The position numbers were made by a program, and so were the translations under genes. A stretch of 64,000 nt of DNA from Pseudomonadota bacterium (lineage in GTDB: Bacteria > Pseudomonadota > Gammaproteobacteria > Xanthomonadales > Xanthomonadaceae), in assembly GCA_023390905.1 (NCBI GenBank), contig JAEWBY010000021.1, forward strand, positions 1 to 64,000, written 5' to 3'. Below, in pieces: positions 20,907 through 29,689 of the stretch (position 1 is its first letter; every line of letters begins with the position of its first letter). The notes under the pieces were generated by a model. That model saw nothing but the letters and a program-made list of their open reading frames with translations, did not search any database and had not been told where the DNA came from.

Positions 20907-21284
20907 ATGCATCGTCCGGTTTCCGTCTTGGCCTGGCTGCTGTTGATCGCATCGACCCAGGCACATGCGGCACCCTCCGCACACACTCAAGTCGAAATCC
21001 GCCAGTTGATGGACGGCCTGTCCGATTCCCGGTGCCAGTTCCAGCGCAACGGCACGTGGTACGACGGGCGGGCGGCGCGGGCGCATCTGCAGCGCAAATA
21101 CGATTATCTGCTCAAGCGCGATCTGGTCGATACCGCCGAGCAGTTCATCGATCGCGCCGCCAGCCGCAGCATGAGCGGGCGAGCGTATCGGGTGCGCTGT
21201 CCCGGCCAGGCCGAAGTCGACGCCGCCGCGTGGTTCGGGCAGCGGCTCAAGGCGCTGCGTGGTTCAGGTGGCCCGACACGCTGA
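20907..21284 (+). CDS. DUF5329-like secreted protein
   Basis: 125 residues. The signal peptide MHRPVSVLAWLLLIASTQAHA is clear, with cleavage after AHA. The mature part has the pattern SRCQFQRNGTWYDG, RAHLQRKYDYL, AEQFIDRAASRSMSG and YRVRCPGQ, which I recognise as the DUF5329 type found in Xanthomonadaceae. Two conserved Cys could form a disulphide in the periplasm. ATG 20907 has GAAGGAG upstream. Function unknown. Confidence 0.75.
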   Translation: MHRPVSVLAWLLLIASTQAHAAPSAHTQVEIRQLMDGLSDSRCQFQRNGTWYDGRAARAHLQRKYDYLLKRDLVDTAEQFIDRAASRSMSGRAYRVRCPGQAEVDAAAWFGQRLKALRGSGGPTR

Positions 21285-21324
21285 GGCGTAGACTGCGGCC
21301 GACGACCGAGGGGAGTTGATCGCG

Positions 21325-21528
21325 ATGAACGCCGTATCCAAACCGTTCGCCCGATCGCTGGACGATCGCATGATCGCCGGCGTCATGGGCGGCATCGCCC
21401 GCCGCCTGGGCTGGAATTCCACGCTGCTGCGCGCGGTGTTCGTGATCGTGTCGATCGCCTCGGCCGCGTTCCCGGGCATTCTGGTGTATCTGATCCTGTG
21501 GCTGCTGATGCCCAACGAGGCCGATTGA
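21325..21528 (+). CDS. PspC domain membrane protein
   Basis: 67-residue PspC-domain protein: SLDDRMIAGVMGGIARRLGW followed by a transmembrane segment (AVFVIVSIASAAFPGILVYL) and LWLLMPNE. PspC proteins are membrane stress sensors; this stand-alone short form has no pspA nearby, so a phage-shock role is only suggested. ATG 21325 has GAGGGGAG at ideal spacing. The next gene starts inside its stop codon. Confidence 0.88.
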   Translation: MNAVSKPFARSLDDRMIAGVMGGIARRLGWNSTLLRAVFVIVSIASAAFPGILVYLILWLLMPNEAD

Positions 21529-21974
21529 GCGGCGGCATCCGGCGCGGCGCGCGCCATGCGCTGCACGCGGTCGGCGTGCTGTGGGCGCTGCCCAATTCGC
21601 TGATCGGGCTGATTGCCGGCGGGGTCGCGCTGCCGTTCGGCGCGCGGGTCGTGTACAGCCGCCGCGACTGCGCGCTGGTCTTCCATCACTGGCCGTGGGG
21701 GCCGGGCGGGGCGATCACGTTCGGCAACGTGATCCTGCATACCGGCGGCGATCTCGACGGTGCCTGCCGCACCTACGAACACCGCGCCGGCCAATGCACC
21801 CATCCGCCGATCCGGCTCGGGGATCACGAGCGCGCGCATGTCTTCCAGTACATGGTGCTGGGTCCGCTGTTCCTGCCGCTGTATCTGCTGTGCGGCGGCG
21901 TCAGCGTGCGCAACCGCTTCGAGCGTGCGGCCGATCGCTACGCATTGACGGGCCGGGGCTGGTGGCCGTTCTGA
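21525..21974 (+). CDS. Hypothetical membrane protein with HERAH motif
   Basis: 149 residues from TTG 21525, which overlaps the pspC stop (TTGA), indicating translational coupling. It has a hydrophobic segment near the N-terminus (LIGLIAGGVALPF) and a second around GPLFLPLYLLCGG. Between them is GDHERAHVFQYMVLG; HERAH resembles a metal-binding helix, but no metallopeptidase assignment can be made from this. The end FERAADRYALTGRGWWPF is probably cytoplasmic or periplasmic depending on topology. Conserved hypothetical as far as I can tell. Confidence 0.65.
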   Translation: MSGGIRRGARHALHAVGVLWALPNSLIGLIAGGVALPFGARVVYSRRDCALVFHHWPWGPGGAITFGNVILHTGGDLDGACRTYEHRAGQCTHPPIRLGDHERAHVFQYMVLGPLFLPLYLLCGGVSVRNRFERAADRYALTGRGWWPF

Positions 21975-22069
21975 GCAACGGCGTGGGCAGTTCGCACGAT
22001 CAGCGCGATGCGGACGCGAAGCCACGCCTGACGGATTCACCGGCCGGCTGAAGCCGGCGAACCATCGGC

Positions 22070-22109
22070 AAAACAGGCCCGGCCCTTCGGAATCGCTCGG
22101 AGGGCCGGG
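22070..22109 (-). terminator. Terminator of the H1-like gene
   Basis: On the minus strand, CCCGGCCCT pairs with AGGGCCGGG (22101-22109 and 22078-22086), followed by CCTGTTTT. It starts about 10 bp beyond the stop of the H1-like gene. Confidence 0.65.
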
Positions 22110-22119
22110 TGTTCCGCGT

Positions 22120-22728
22120 TCAGTCGGAGGCGCTGTTGGATTTGCGCGCGGTACGCTTGCGCGCCGATTTCTTCGCCGCCGTCCTGCGTCCACCGCGACT
22201 GCTGGCTGCCTTGCTCGGCGCCTTGCGGGCCGAGGTCTTGCGTGCCGATTTCCGTGCGGTTTTCTTCGCTGCCTTCTTCGTCGCCTTCTTCGCGCTCTTG
22301 CGTGCGCCGCCAGTGGATTTGCGCGCGGTCTTCTTCGCCGCCTTGCGTGCGCCGGTTTTCTTCGCGGCCTTGCGGGCGGTCTTGCTGGCGGTCTTCTTCG
22401 CCGCCTTCTTGGTGGCTTTCTTCGTGGCCTTGCTGGCGGCTTTCTTGGTGGTCTTCTTCGCGGCCTTCCTGGTCGTCTTCTTTCCGGTCTTCCGCGCACG
22501 CGCCGCATTCTTCGCGCTGTCGCTGGCCGCTTCCTTGTTCGCCTTCGAACCGGTCTTGCCGCGACCGCCACCGGACTTGCGGCCGCCGCCGCTCTGCTTG
22601 TTCACCGTCGCCCAGGCGATGCGTTCGGCCGCCTCTTCCGAACGGCCTTCTTCGCGCGCGCTGTCTTCGATGTGTTCGGCCTGACGCTTCTGCTTGTCGG
22701 TATAGGAGGATTTGTCACCACGTGGCAT
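22120..22728 (-). CDS. Histone H1-like Lys/Ala-rich protein
   Basis: 202 residues. The first ~50 (MPRGDKSSYTDKQKRQAEHI, then EEAAERIAWATVNKQSGGG) form a conserved head found in small proteins often misnamed plasmid stabilisation protein. The remaining ~150 are KKA/TARK/KKT repeats like the C-terminal tail of eukaryotic H1 and of bacterial nucleoid proteins (HctB, AlgR3). It should be highly basic and bind DNA. A CAGGAG ribosome site lies six bases before ATG 22728. Repeat number probably varies between strains. Confidence 0.8.
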   Translation of the reverse strand: MPRGDKSSYTDKQKRQAEHIEDSAREEGRSEEAAERIAWATVNKQSGGGRKSGGGRGKTGSKANKEAASDSAKNAARARKTGKKTTRKAAKKTTKKAASKATKKATKKAAKKTASKTARKAAKKTGARKAAKKTARKSTGGARKSAKKATKKAAKKTARKSARKTSARKAPSKAASSRGGRRTAAKKSARKRTARKSNSASD

Positions 22729-22795
22729 GTCGCACTCCTGCGATGAGGATGTGCGCGCAACTTAACCGCGGGGATGTCGCTAATGGATGAAAAAC

Positions 22796-24013
22796 TCAGC
22801 GGCGTTGCAGGCGGGCGAAGGAAAACAGCGCCGCCAGCGGATGCTTGCGCCGGGTGATGTGGGCACGCAGCAGATGCGCGCCGATCATGCTGTAGGTAAT
22901 GCCATTGCCGCCATAGGCCATCGCGAAATGCACGCGTGGCCCGTGGTGCGGATGCGTGTCGAAGAACGGCAGGCCGTCTTCCGTCTCGGCGAACGTGCCG
23001 GCCCATGCGAACGCCGGCTGCAGGCGCAGGTGCGGGAACCACACGCTGGCCTTGGCCACCAGCCGTGCCGCCTTCGTCATCACCCGCGCGTCGCGACGGG
23101 CGGGGACATCGAGCGCATCGTCCTCGCCGCCGATCAGCAGGCGATGATCCGGCGTGCTGCGCATGTACAGGTACGGCCGCGCCGACTCCCACACCATCGT
23201 CCGCCGCAGCCAGCCAAGCTGCGCCGGTTCGATCGGATCGGTGATGAAGGCGTAGCTGCTGCGATTGCGCGCCACTGCCCGTGGCAGCCACTGCTGCGAG
23301 GCATAACCGGCGGCGACCACCAGATGCGCGGCACGGATGCGCGGGCCGTGCTCGCTGCGCAGCTCGACCCGCCGCGACCCCGCGTCCACGGCGGTGATGC
23401 GGGTGCGATCATGCACGCCGCCGCCGCGCTTGCGCACGCGATGCAGCAGCCGCTGCGCCATGCGATAGGGGTCGACGGTGGCGGCCATGCGGCTGAGCAG
23501 CGCGGCCGGCGCGTTGAGGCCGTACTGGCGGTCGAGCACCGGCATCGGCAGGAAATCCAGATCCAGGTCGATGCGTGCCCGCGCGTGGAATTCCTCCTCC
23601 AGCGCCCGGGCATCGCGCCAGCGACTGGCGACGTAAAGGCTCTCGCTCATCGCGAACCCCACGTCGCGCAGCTCGCGCGCGATCGCGCCCAGCGCGGGAA
23701 TCGCATCGGCGCATGCGGCATAGGCCAGCTCGGCCTGATCCTGTCCGTGGCGGCGCGCGAGATCGATCAGGTGGGTGTCGATCTCGTACTGGAGCAGGGC
23801 AGTGCTGGCGGCCGTACTGCCCCAGCCGACATCGCGCTGCTCCAGTACCGCCACGTCCAGCCCGGCCTGCTGCAATTGGTCGGCGATCAATGCCCCGGTG
23901 ATGCCGCCACCAATCACCGCCACATCGCAATCCAGATCGCGATCGAGGGCGGGGAAATCATGCATCAGGCCGTTCTTGACGGCCCACCAGGGATACCCGC
24001 TTTTCAGATCCAC
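22796..24013 (-). CDS. FAD-dependent oxidoreductase (DAO family)
   Basis: About 405 residues. The dinucleotide-binding motif CDVAVIGGGITGALIADQL is followed by VLEQRDVGWGSTAASTALLQ, typical of glycine/D-amino acid oxidase-like (DadA/PuuB) enzymes; the C-terminal FAMAYGGNGITYSMIGAHL closes the FAD site. GTG 24013 has GGAG at good spacing; GTG 24019 is an alternative. A TetR gene lies just upstream on the same strand. Substrate, probably an amine or amino acid, is unknown. Confidence 0.82.
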   Translation of the reverse strand: MDLKSGYPWWAVKNGLMHDFPALDRDLDCDVAVIGGGITGALIADQLQQAGLDVAVLEQRDVGWGSTAASTALLQYEIDTHLIDLARRHGQDQAELAYAACADAIPALGAIARELRDVGFAMSESLYVASRWRDARALEEEFHARARIDLDLDFLPMPVLDRQYGLNAPAALLSRMAATVDPYRMAQRLLHRVRKRGGGVHDRTRITAVDAGSRRVELRSEHGPRIRAAHLVVAAGYASQQWLPRAVARNRSSYAFITDPIEPAQLGWLRRTMVWESARPYLYMRSTPDHRLLIGGEDDALDVPARRDARVMTKAARLVAKASVWFPHLRLQPAFAWAGTFAETEDGLPFFDTHPHHGPRVHFAMAYGGNGITYSMIGAHLLRAHITRRKHPLAALFSFARLQRR

Positions 24014-24065
24014 CCGCACGCTCCGTGGGCGAGATGGACCAATGTGGTCGAATCCGGCGCCGCGG

Positions 24066-24752
24066 TCATCCGCGCGGCAGCGCGCCGTGCAGGAACAGAT
24101 CCACCGAGATCAGCGCCTGCGTGCGGATTTCCTCCGGATCGGCGCGATCGACGTAGCCGCTGGCGATGCGGATGATGAGGTTGCCGAACATCATCATGTA
24201 GAACTGGTTGGCCGCGGCCTCGGCCGAATGCAGGTTGAGATGGCCGGCATCCATCTGCTGCTGGAAATAGCTGGTCAGGATGCGGCGCGTCTCGGAGACC
24301 GACTGTTCGAAAAACCAGTCACGCAGCGCGGGAAAGGACTCGCCCTCACCGATCACCATGCGGTACACCACGCGCGATTCGGTCTTGCCCATCGATGCGG
24401 CGATGCGCACGGCCACTTCGCGCAGGGCTTTCTCGGGCGGCATGTCCGACAGGTTCATGTCGCGCAGGATGTTGACGTGGCTGTCCAGCCGGCGTTCCAG
24501 GATTGCGTGCGCCAGGCCTTCCTTGTCGCCGAAGATGCGATACAGCGTGGCCAGCGAGCCGCCCGCACGCGCCACGATTTCGCTCAGCTTGGCATGCTGG
24601 TAGCCCTTTTCGGCGAACACGTCGGTGGCGGCATCGAGGAAGCGCTCGGCGCGCATTTCCCCGCGTTTGCACAGCTCGATGTTGCGGCGGCTGCGGAGCA
24701 GCGGATTGGGACTGACCGGGCGGGAGGTGGCGCGAAAGTCCGTAGTGCTCAC
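24066..24752 (-). CDS. TetR/AcrR family regulator
   Basis: 228 residues. The helix-turn-helix region is RFLDAATDVFAEKGYQHAKL followed by SEIVARAGGSLATLYRIFGDKEGL. The ligand domain has EGESFPALRDWFFEQ and ANQFYMMMFGNLIIRIASGYVD. It closely resembles the second TetR in this window (46.8 kb) in both halves, so the two are probable paralogues. GTG start at 24752. The FAD oxidoreductase follows after about 50 bp and may be co-transcribed. Effector unknown. Confidence 0.85.
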   Translation of the reverse strand: MSTTDFRATSRPVSPNPLLRSRRNIELCKRGEMRAERFLDAATDVFAEKGYQHAKLSEIVARAGGSLATLYRIFGDKEGLAHAILERRLDSHVNILRDMNLSDMPPEKALREVAVRIAASMGKTESRVVYRMVIGEGESFPALRDWFFEQSVSETRRILTSYFQQQMDAGHLNLHSAEAAANQFYMMMFGNLIIRIASGYVDRADPEEIRTQALISVDLFLHGALPRG

Positions 24753-24996
24753 TGGCGTTTCCGATTCGGATGGCGGGAGCCCGGTAGGGCGGAGACGAAT
24801 CTGTTATGTGTTGCCCGACGTTGTCTCGACTTCTGTATTGGTTTGGTTCAGATGGAAGCAAATTGTCACATTTCCTCTCATCCGGCAAGACACGGGTCCG
24901 GGGCGGCAGCGGTCATCGCGAGCCGCGTGCCAGCGTCTCATGTCTGGAGACTCTCCCCGTGAAGAATCAACGCAGGCAAGGGGCGGTCGAGGACAC

Positions 24997-25323
24997 ATGA
25001 AACGTTGGGATGAACAGGCCGTGCGGGCCTTCCTGCCCGCGGTCATCGTGCTGGGCGTCGCGTTCGCGTTGTCCATCCTGCTGTCGTACTGGCAGGACGA
25101 TCCGCTGCTGATGCAGCGCGCGACGGAGTGGCGATGGGCGCCGTGGCTGGCATTGGGTCTTTCGCTGCTGCTGGGCGCGCGCGTTTGCGTGCGGCTGTGG
25201 CGGCGGCGGGCGCCGGGCTTGATCTGCCCCTGCGGCGGGCTGCTCCGCCCCGTGCGGAATCTGCGCGGTTCGGCCGTGAGGGCGTGCCGCGAATGCGGCC
25301 GGCGCTGGCGGGAGGTACGCTGA
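24997..25323 (+). CDS. Hypothetical two-TM protein with Cys-rich C-terminus
   Basis: 108 residues from ATG 24997. Two transmembrane helices (AVIVLGVAFALSILLSYW and WLALGLSLLLGARVCV) are followed by a basic turn and a C-terminal CPCGG ... CRECGRRW, four cysteines spaced like a small zinc ribbon. It lies between the divergent TetR gene and the convergent AraC gene. Nothing further can be assigned. Confidence 0.55.
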   Translation: MKRWDEQAVRAFLPAVIVLGVAFALSILLSYWQDDPLLMQRATEWRWAPWLALGLSLLLGARVCVRLWRRRAPGLICPCGGLLRPVRNLRGSAVRACRECGRRWREVR

Positions 25324-25360
25324 CCGGGTGCGATCGCCGCAGGACGATGACCCCCGCAGG

Positions 25361-26335
25361 TCAGGCGATGCGTTGCTCCGCCTGCATTTGCCGGCGTCGC
25401 CAGGCGGCCGGTGGCTGGCCATATTCACGGCGGAAGGCGCGGCTGAAGGACGTGTCGTTCTGGTAGCCCACTTCCTCGGCCACGCGCGCCAGCGGCGTGT
25501 TGCCGCGACGGAGCAGGTTGGCCGCCATCACCATGCGCCATTGCGTGAGGTACTGCATCGGCGAGGTGCCGATCCGGTGCTGGAAGCGCTCGGCCAGCAC
25601 CGTGCGCGAGCTGCCCGCCTCGCGCGCCAGTTCCGAGAGCGTCCACTCGTGGCCGGGCCGCTCGTGCAGGGCGTTCAGCGCCTGGCCGACCACGCGATCC
25701 CCCAATCCCGCCAGCCAGCCGGAATGGTCATCGCATGTGCGCACGTACTGGCGCAGCACTTCGATGAAGAGCAGCTCGGCCAGTTTCGCCAGCAGGCCCG
25801 CGCCGCCCGGACGCGGCGTGCGCGTTTCGGCCAGCGCATGGCGCACGGAGGATTCGAGCCAGGCACCGGCTTCGGCGTCGCGCAGGTTCACGCGCACCAC
25901 GGCCGGCAGGCCATGCAGCAGCAACTTCGCCAGTCGCCGATCGCAGGCCAGATAACCGCAGACGATGCGCGTGCATTCGCCACCGCCGCCGTAGGCCAGG
26001 CGACGCGGCCGGCTCGACAGCAGTTTCTTCAGATCCGCCGGGCCGCGCGGTGGCGGCAATCCGGGCGCGGAGGTCATGCGGTGCGCCGCGCCAGTGGGAA
26101 ACAGCACCACGTCACCGGTGCGCACGGTCATCGATGGCTCGCCGTCCATTTCCACCACGCATTGGCCTTCGGTGATCAGATGGAAGATGACGATCTGCTC
26201 GGCCGATGGATCCAGCCACGGCGCGGCGAGCGCGGCGCGCGGTGATTGATAGCACCACGGCGCACTGAAACGGGCGTTGACGAAAAACGCGCCCGACATC
26301 TGCACCACCCGCAGGATTTCCGACAGCGCGTCCAT
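25361..26335 (-). CDS. AraC family transcriptional regulator
   Basis: 324 residues from ATG 26335, which follows the OsmC stop after one base (TGAGATG); an ATG at 26356 overlapping osmC is possible. The N-terminal cupin-type sensor (IVIFHLITEGQCVVEMDGEP, GDVVLFPTGAAHRM) is of the cupin_6 kind. The C-terminal HTH_18 domain has WTLSELAREAGSSRTVLAER and RVAEEVGYQNDTSFSRAFRR. It is co-transcribed with the OsmC gene, so it may control it; the inducer is unknown. Confidence 0.87.
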   Translation of the reverse strand: MDALSEILRVVQMSGAFFVNARFSAPWCYQSPRAALAAPWLDPSAEQIVIFHLITEGQCVVEMDGEPSMTVRTGDVVLFPTGAAHRMTSAPGLPPPRGPADLKKLLSSRPRRLAYGGGGECTRIVCGYLACDRRLAKLLLHGLPAVVRVNLRDAEAGAWLESSVRHALAETRTPRPGGAGLLAKLAELLFIEVLRQYVRTCDDHSGWLAGLGDRVVGQALNALHERPGHEWTLSELAREAGSSRTVLAERFQHRIGTSPMQYLTQWRMVMAANLLRRGNTPLARVAEEVGYQNDTSFSRAFRREYGQPPAAWRRRQMQAEQRIA

Positions 26336-26336
26336 C

Positions 26337-26882
26337 TCAATCGACGTTCGAATCATTGATGGTCAGGCGAATCTCGATCGGCGGCGGTTGCTGCATCGCC
26401 GCCTGCATCGGGGAACGTTGCAGGCCGCGTTCGACGATCTGCCGCAGCCGCGCTTCATCCACGCGCGCGGCATGGATGCGGACCGCGATCTGCATCGCCA
26501 GTGGCCCGGCTTGCACGCCATCGCCCGATGGCGTCTGCATGCCGAGCAGACCGCGCGTGTCCGATTCGCTGCCCACTTCGATCTCCAGCGCATCGAGTTC
26601 GACGCCTTCGCTGGCGGCCACCATGCCGATGGCGGTCGCGCAGCAGGCGGCGATGCCGGCGCGGAACAGCCAGCCGGGCGACACGCGATCCCCGCTGCCG
26701 CCGAGTTCGCAGGGCATGTCGGTTTCCATCTGCATGCCCATTGCGTGGTGCGCGCTGATGCGGGTGCCGCCGTGCCAGATCGCGCGCGCGGATGCATCCG
26801 CATGCACGCCCATGTCCGGCCGGCGCGTGAACACCGAGGTGGCGCGTTGCATGGCTTCGGCCACGTCCTGCTGCGTCGTCAT
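26337..26882 (-). CDS. OsmC-like protein
   Basis: 181 residues from ATG 26882, with GGAG at good spacing. The longer frame to 27125 overlaps the divergent methyltransferase start region and is rejected. OsmC fold signs are PGWLFRAGIAACCATAIGMV with two cysteines and GVELDALEIEVGSESDTRG. Classical Ohr/OsmC proteins reduce organic hydroperoxides with two separated cysteines. Here the Cys pair is adjacent (AACCA) and no second distant Cys is obvious, so peroxidase activity is uncertain. Confidence 0.78.
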   Translation of the reverse strand: MTTQQDVAEAMQRATSVFTRRPDMGVHADASARAIWHGGTRISAHHAMGMQMETDMPCELGGSGDRVSPGWLFRAGIAACCATAIGMVAASEGVELDALEIEVGSESDTRGLLGMQTPSGDGVQAGPLAMQIAVRIHAARVDEARLRQIVERGLQRSPMQAAMQQPPPIEIRLTINDSNVD

Positions 26883-27115
26883 CGAAAGCTCCGTCCGGGG
26901 GATGAGGGAGAGGGATCGTGCAGATTCAACGCGCACTCGCGGGCGTGCCGGCCACCGTCCGTACGCCCGGCCGGGAATTGCGGACGAACGGATCGCACGG
27001 CGTGCGCGCAGGCCATGGGCGGACGCCGCGTCGGTTCCGGCGGACGAAACGTCAGGACGCGACGCCAGTCGCACCGGCACGCTGTGCCCTCCCACCACAA
27101 CGCTGATTCCCCCGA

Positions 27116-27964
27116 ATGAACGCAATGATCCAGACCGCTTCCAACACGCCCGATCTGGCCGCCGTCAAGCAACGCCAGCAGGCGGCATGGTCCAGCGGCA
27201 ACTACGCCGTGGTCGGCACCACGCTGCAGATCGTCGGCGAACGCCTGGCCGAGTCCGCCGATCTGCGCTGGGACGAGCGCGTCCTCGACGTGGCCGCCGG
27301 CAATGGCAATGCCACGCTCGCGGCCGCACGGCGCGGCTGCCGCGTGACCTCCACCGATTACGTGCCCGCGCTGCTCGAACTGGGCCGCCAGCGCGCGCTC
27401 GCCGAACAACTCGAAGTCCAGTTCCAACACGCGGACGCCGAAGCGCTGCCGTTCGCCGACGGCAGTTTCGATGCGGTGCTGTCCACCTTCGGCGTCATGT
27501 TCACGCCCGATCACGCGCGTGCGGCGAACGAACTGCTGCGCGTATGCCGGCCCGGTGGCCGCATCGGTCTGGCGAACTGGACGCCCGAGGGGTTCATCGG
27601 CCAGATGTTCAAGGTGCTGGGCCGACACGTCCCGCCGCCGGCCGGCGTGCAGCCGCCTTCGCTGTGGGGTTCGGTCGCGCATCTGCAACAGCTGTTCGGT
27701 GATCGCGTCAGCGCCATCACCGCGACGCCGCGCATGTTCAACTTCCGCTATCGATCGGCCGCGCACATGGTCGATGTGTTCCGCCAATGGTATGGCCCGG
27801 TGCAGAAGGCGTTCCAGGCATTGCCGGCGGAGCGGGCCGCGGAACTGGAGCGCGACCTCATCGCGTTGATGGAGCGCATGGATCACAGTGCGCATCACGA
27901 TGGACGGCGCGACGCTTTGCGGGTGCCGAGCGAATACCTCGAAATCGTCATCGTCCGCCGTTGA
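27116..27964 (+). CDS. Class I SAM-dependent methyltransferase
   Basis: 282 residues. SAM-binding motif I is VLDVAAGNGNATLAAARRG, followed by TSTDYVPALLELG and DAEALPFADGSFDAVLSTFG, the methyltransf_11/25 pattern of UbiE-like small-molecule enzymes. It is transcribed divergently from osmC-araC across a gap of about 230 bp. Substrate unknown. ATG 27125 is an alternative start. Confidence 0.85.
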   Translation: MNAMIQTASNTPDLAAVKQRQQAAWSSGNYAVVGTTLQIVGERLAESADLRWDERVLDVAAGNGNATLAAARRGCRVTSTDYVPALLELGRQRALAEQLEVQFQHADAEALPFADGSFDAVLSTFGVMFTPDHARAANELLRVCRPGGRIGLANWTPEGFIGQMFKVLGRHVPPPAGVQPPSLWGSVAHLQQLFGDRVSAITATPRMFNFRYRSAAHMVDVFRQWYGPVQKAFQALPAERAAELERDLIALMERMDHSAHHDGRRDALRVPSEYLEIVIVRR

Positions 27965-28268
27965 GCACGGCAGCGCGCCGGCCACGCCGCATCCCGCGCC
28001 ATGGCCGGGTCCGGCGTCCGCGTGCGAGCGGTTATGGCAGCCGCTGATCGCACGCGCACCGGCACGCTGCGCGCGTGTGCCGGATGAGGCGGTGCTCGAT
28101 GTGGCCCGCGGCACCGACCTCATCGCACGGGGCCGCGCCTGCTGGTGCCCGTGCACAGCGCCACATCACGGCATGGCGTTTCGAGCACGCGCTCGCAAGC
28201 GCATCCCAAGCATCGGCGATGCCGCTGCGTGCAAACCGGACCGTCGAGCTATCGACGTTCCGGCCGCC
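27965..28268 (+). pseudogene. Gap with a possible methyltransferase remnant
   Basis: No intact gene fits these 304 bp. Around 28030-28125 the plus strand reads WQPLIARAPARCARVPDEAV then LDVARGTDLIARG, which looks like the start of a class I methyltransferase (motif I would be LDVACGTGLIAR) without a start codon or continuation. It may be a decayed duplicate of the preceding gene type. Weak evidence; the rest holds nothing I can name. Confidence 0.3.
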
Positions 28269-29681
28269 TTACACATGCCCGCTGAGCAGCGCCAGATCCT
28301 CGCGGAACCAGCGCAGGGTGTCCTCGCGCGCATCCGCCCTGGCCCGCAGCACGGCCGAAGGATGGAAGGTCGCGAACGCGCGCACGCCGGTGGCCAGCGT
28401 CATCCAGCGCCCGCGTTCTTCGCTCAGGCGGAACTGCGCGCCGAACATCGCGCGCGCGGCGGTGGCGCCAAGGCACACCACGATCCGTGGCCGCAGCATC
28501 GCCAGTTCGCGATCGAGCCAATGCCGGCAGGCTGATACGTGCGCGGCGTCCGGATTGCGATGCAACCGCAACTTGCCGCGCTGCTCGAAACGGAAATGCT
28601 TCACCGCATTGGTGATGTAGAGGCGGCTGCGATCCACGCCGAGTTCCTCCAGCGTGCGGTTGAACAGGCGGCCGGCAGGACCGACGAAGGGACGACCCGA
28701 TAGATCTTCCTCATCGCCCGGCTGCTCGCCGACGATCAGGACGCGCGCATCCTCCGGACCTTCGCCGGTCACCACCTGCGTGGCCGGTTCCCACAGCGGA
28801 CAACGGCGGCAGGCGCGCATCCGGACATGCAGCGCCGCCAGTGAATCATCCGGTGCGGGCTCGTTGGCTGTCGGCGGCGGCGACGGAATCCGGCGGCGCG
28901 GGGCTTGCGCCTCGCGTTCGGCCATCTCGCGCACGCGCTGCCCGGCTTCACGCACCAGATCCGGCAGGCGATGGGTCTCAGGCAGATGGCGCCAGTATTT
29001 CTGCGGCATTTCCTGGCGCATCATCCGCGTGTTGAGCCGGGCCGGATTGAAGATGCTGGCGTAGTAGGTCTGCCACAACGATTCCTGCGCGTCATCGGCT
29101 GGCGCCTCCGAACGCGTGGCGCCTTCGCCGAAGGACAGCATCGCGCCATCCCAGTGCGCACTGCGGTACGGCGACAGGATCGCCCAGCGCATGCCGGCAA
29201 ATCGCCGCGCGAAGAACGGCGCGACGCGATCGATGATGTAGTGCTCCGGTTCGAACCAGGCGATGAAGGCTTCCTGTTCGCCGGGGACTTCACGGAAGCG
29301 CACGAACGCCTTCATCTTGTGGCTGTCGCGGTGGACCGATTTTTCCAGTTCGCGCGCGTGGCGCACGTCCACATCGGTGGCGCGTTCGAGCAGGCCGGTT
29401 TCGCCTTCGCTGATCCGCCACAGCAGGCGATAGAGCAGGGCATGGCGCTGCGCATCGCGATGGCACAGCACGGCGTCGGCCAGATCGAGGAACTCGCGCG
29501 ATACCCGTGGCGTCTGCCGCACCGGAGGCGCGGCGTCCAGCGGAGTGCCGAAACGCAGGCCGCCCTGCGCGGCGTCGCTCCACGTGATCGACTCAGGCCG
29601 CACGCCCGCCTGCAATGCCATGCGCGCATGCAGCCGCCATTGCGCCGCATCCCAAGCCGGATCCAGATCGACGGTATGCAT
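28269..29681 (-). CDS. DUF4130-UdgX fusion, uracil-DNA glycosylase-like
   Basis: 470 residues. The N-terminal ~240 match the DUF4130 domain that accompanies a radical SAM DNA repair protein (HRDSHKMKAFVRFREVPGEQ, AFIAWFEPEHYIIDRV). The C-terminal ~190 are UdgX, a family 4-like uracil-DNA glycosylase: ACRRCPLWEPATQVV with Fe-S cysteines, GEQPGDEEDLSGRPFVGPAG, and the R-loop variant KLRLHRNP. That loop keeps the His which in studied UdgX bonds covalently to the abasic sugar, but the usual KRRIH is changed to KLRLH. Its start lies 8 bp after the radical SAM gene. Confidence 0.88.
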   Translation of the reverse strand: MHTVDLDPAWDAAQWRLHARMALQAGVRPESITWSDAAQGGLRFGTPLDAAPPVRQTPRVSREFLDLADAVLCHRDAQRHALLYRLLWRISEGETGLLERATDVDVRHARELEKSVHRDSHKMKAFVRFREVPGEQEAFIAWFEPEHYIIDRVAPFFARRFAGMRWAILSPYRSAHWDGAMLSFGEGATRSEAPADDAQESLWQTYYASIFNPARLNTRMMRQEMPQKYWRHLPETHRLPDLVREAGQRVREMAEREAQAPRRRIPSPPPTANEPAPDDSLAALHVRMRACRRCPLWEPATQVVTGEGPEDARVLIVGEQPGDEEDLSGRPFVGPAGRLFNRTLEELGVDRSRLYITNAVKHFRFEQRGKLRLHRNPDAAHVSACRHWLDRELAMLRPRIVVCLGATAARAMFGAQFRLSEERGRWMTLATGVRAFATFHPSAVLRARADAREDTLRWFREDLALLSGHV

Positions 29682-29689
29682 GCACGCGC

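Noticed and set aside
21316..21324. TTG start for the PspC protein at 21316
   Set aside because: ATG 21325 has the ribosome site at proper distance; the TTG lies directly against it.
22120..22728. Repeat array or CRISPR-like structure
   Set aside because: The periodic pattern is the codon repeat of a Lys/Ala-rich protein; there are no spacers of constant length.
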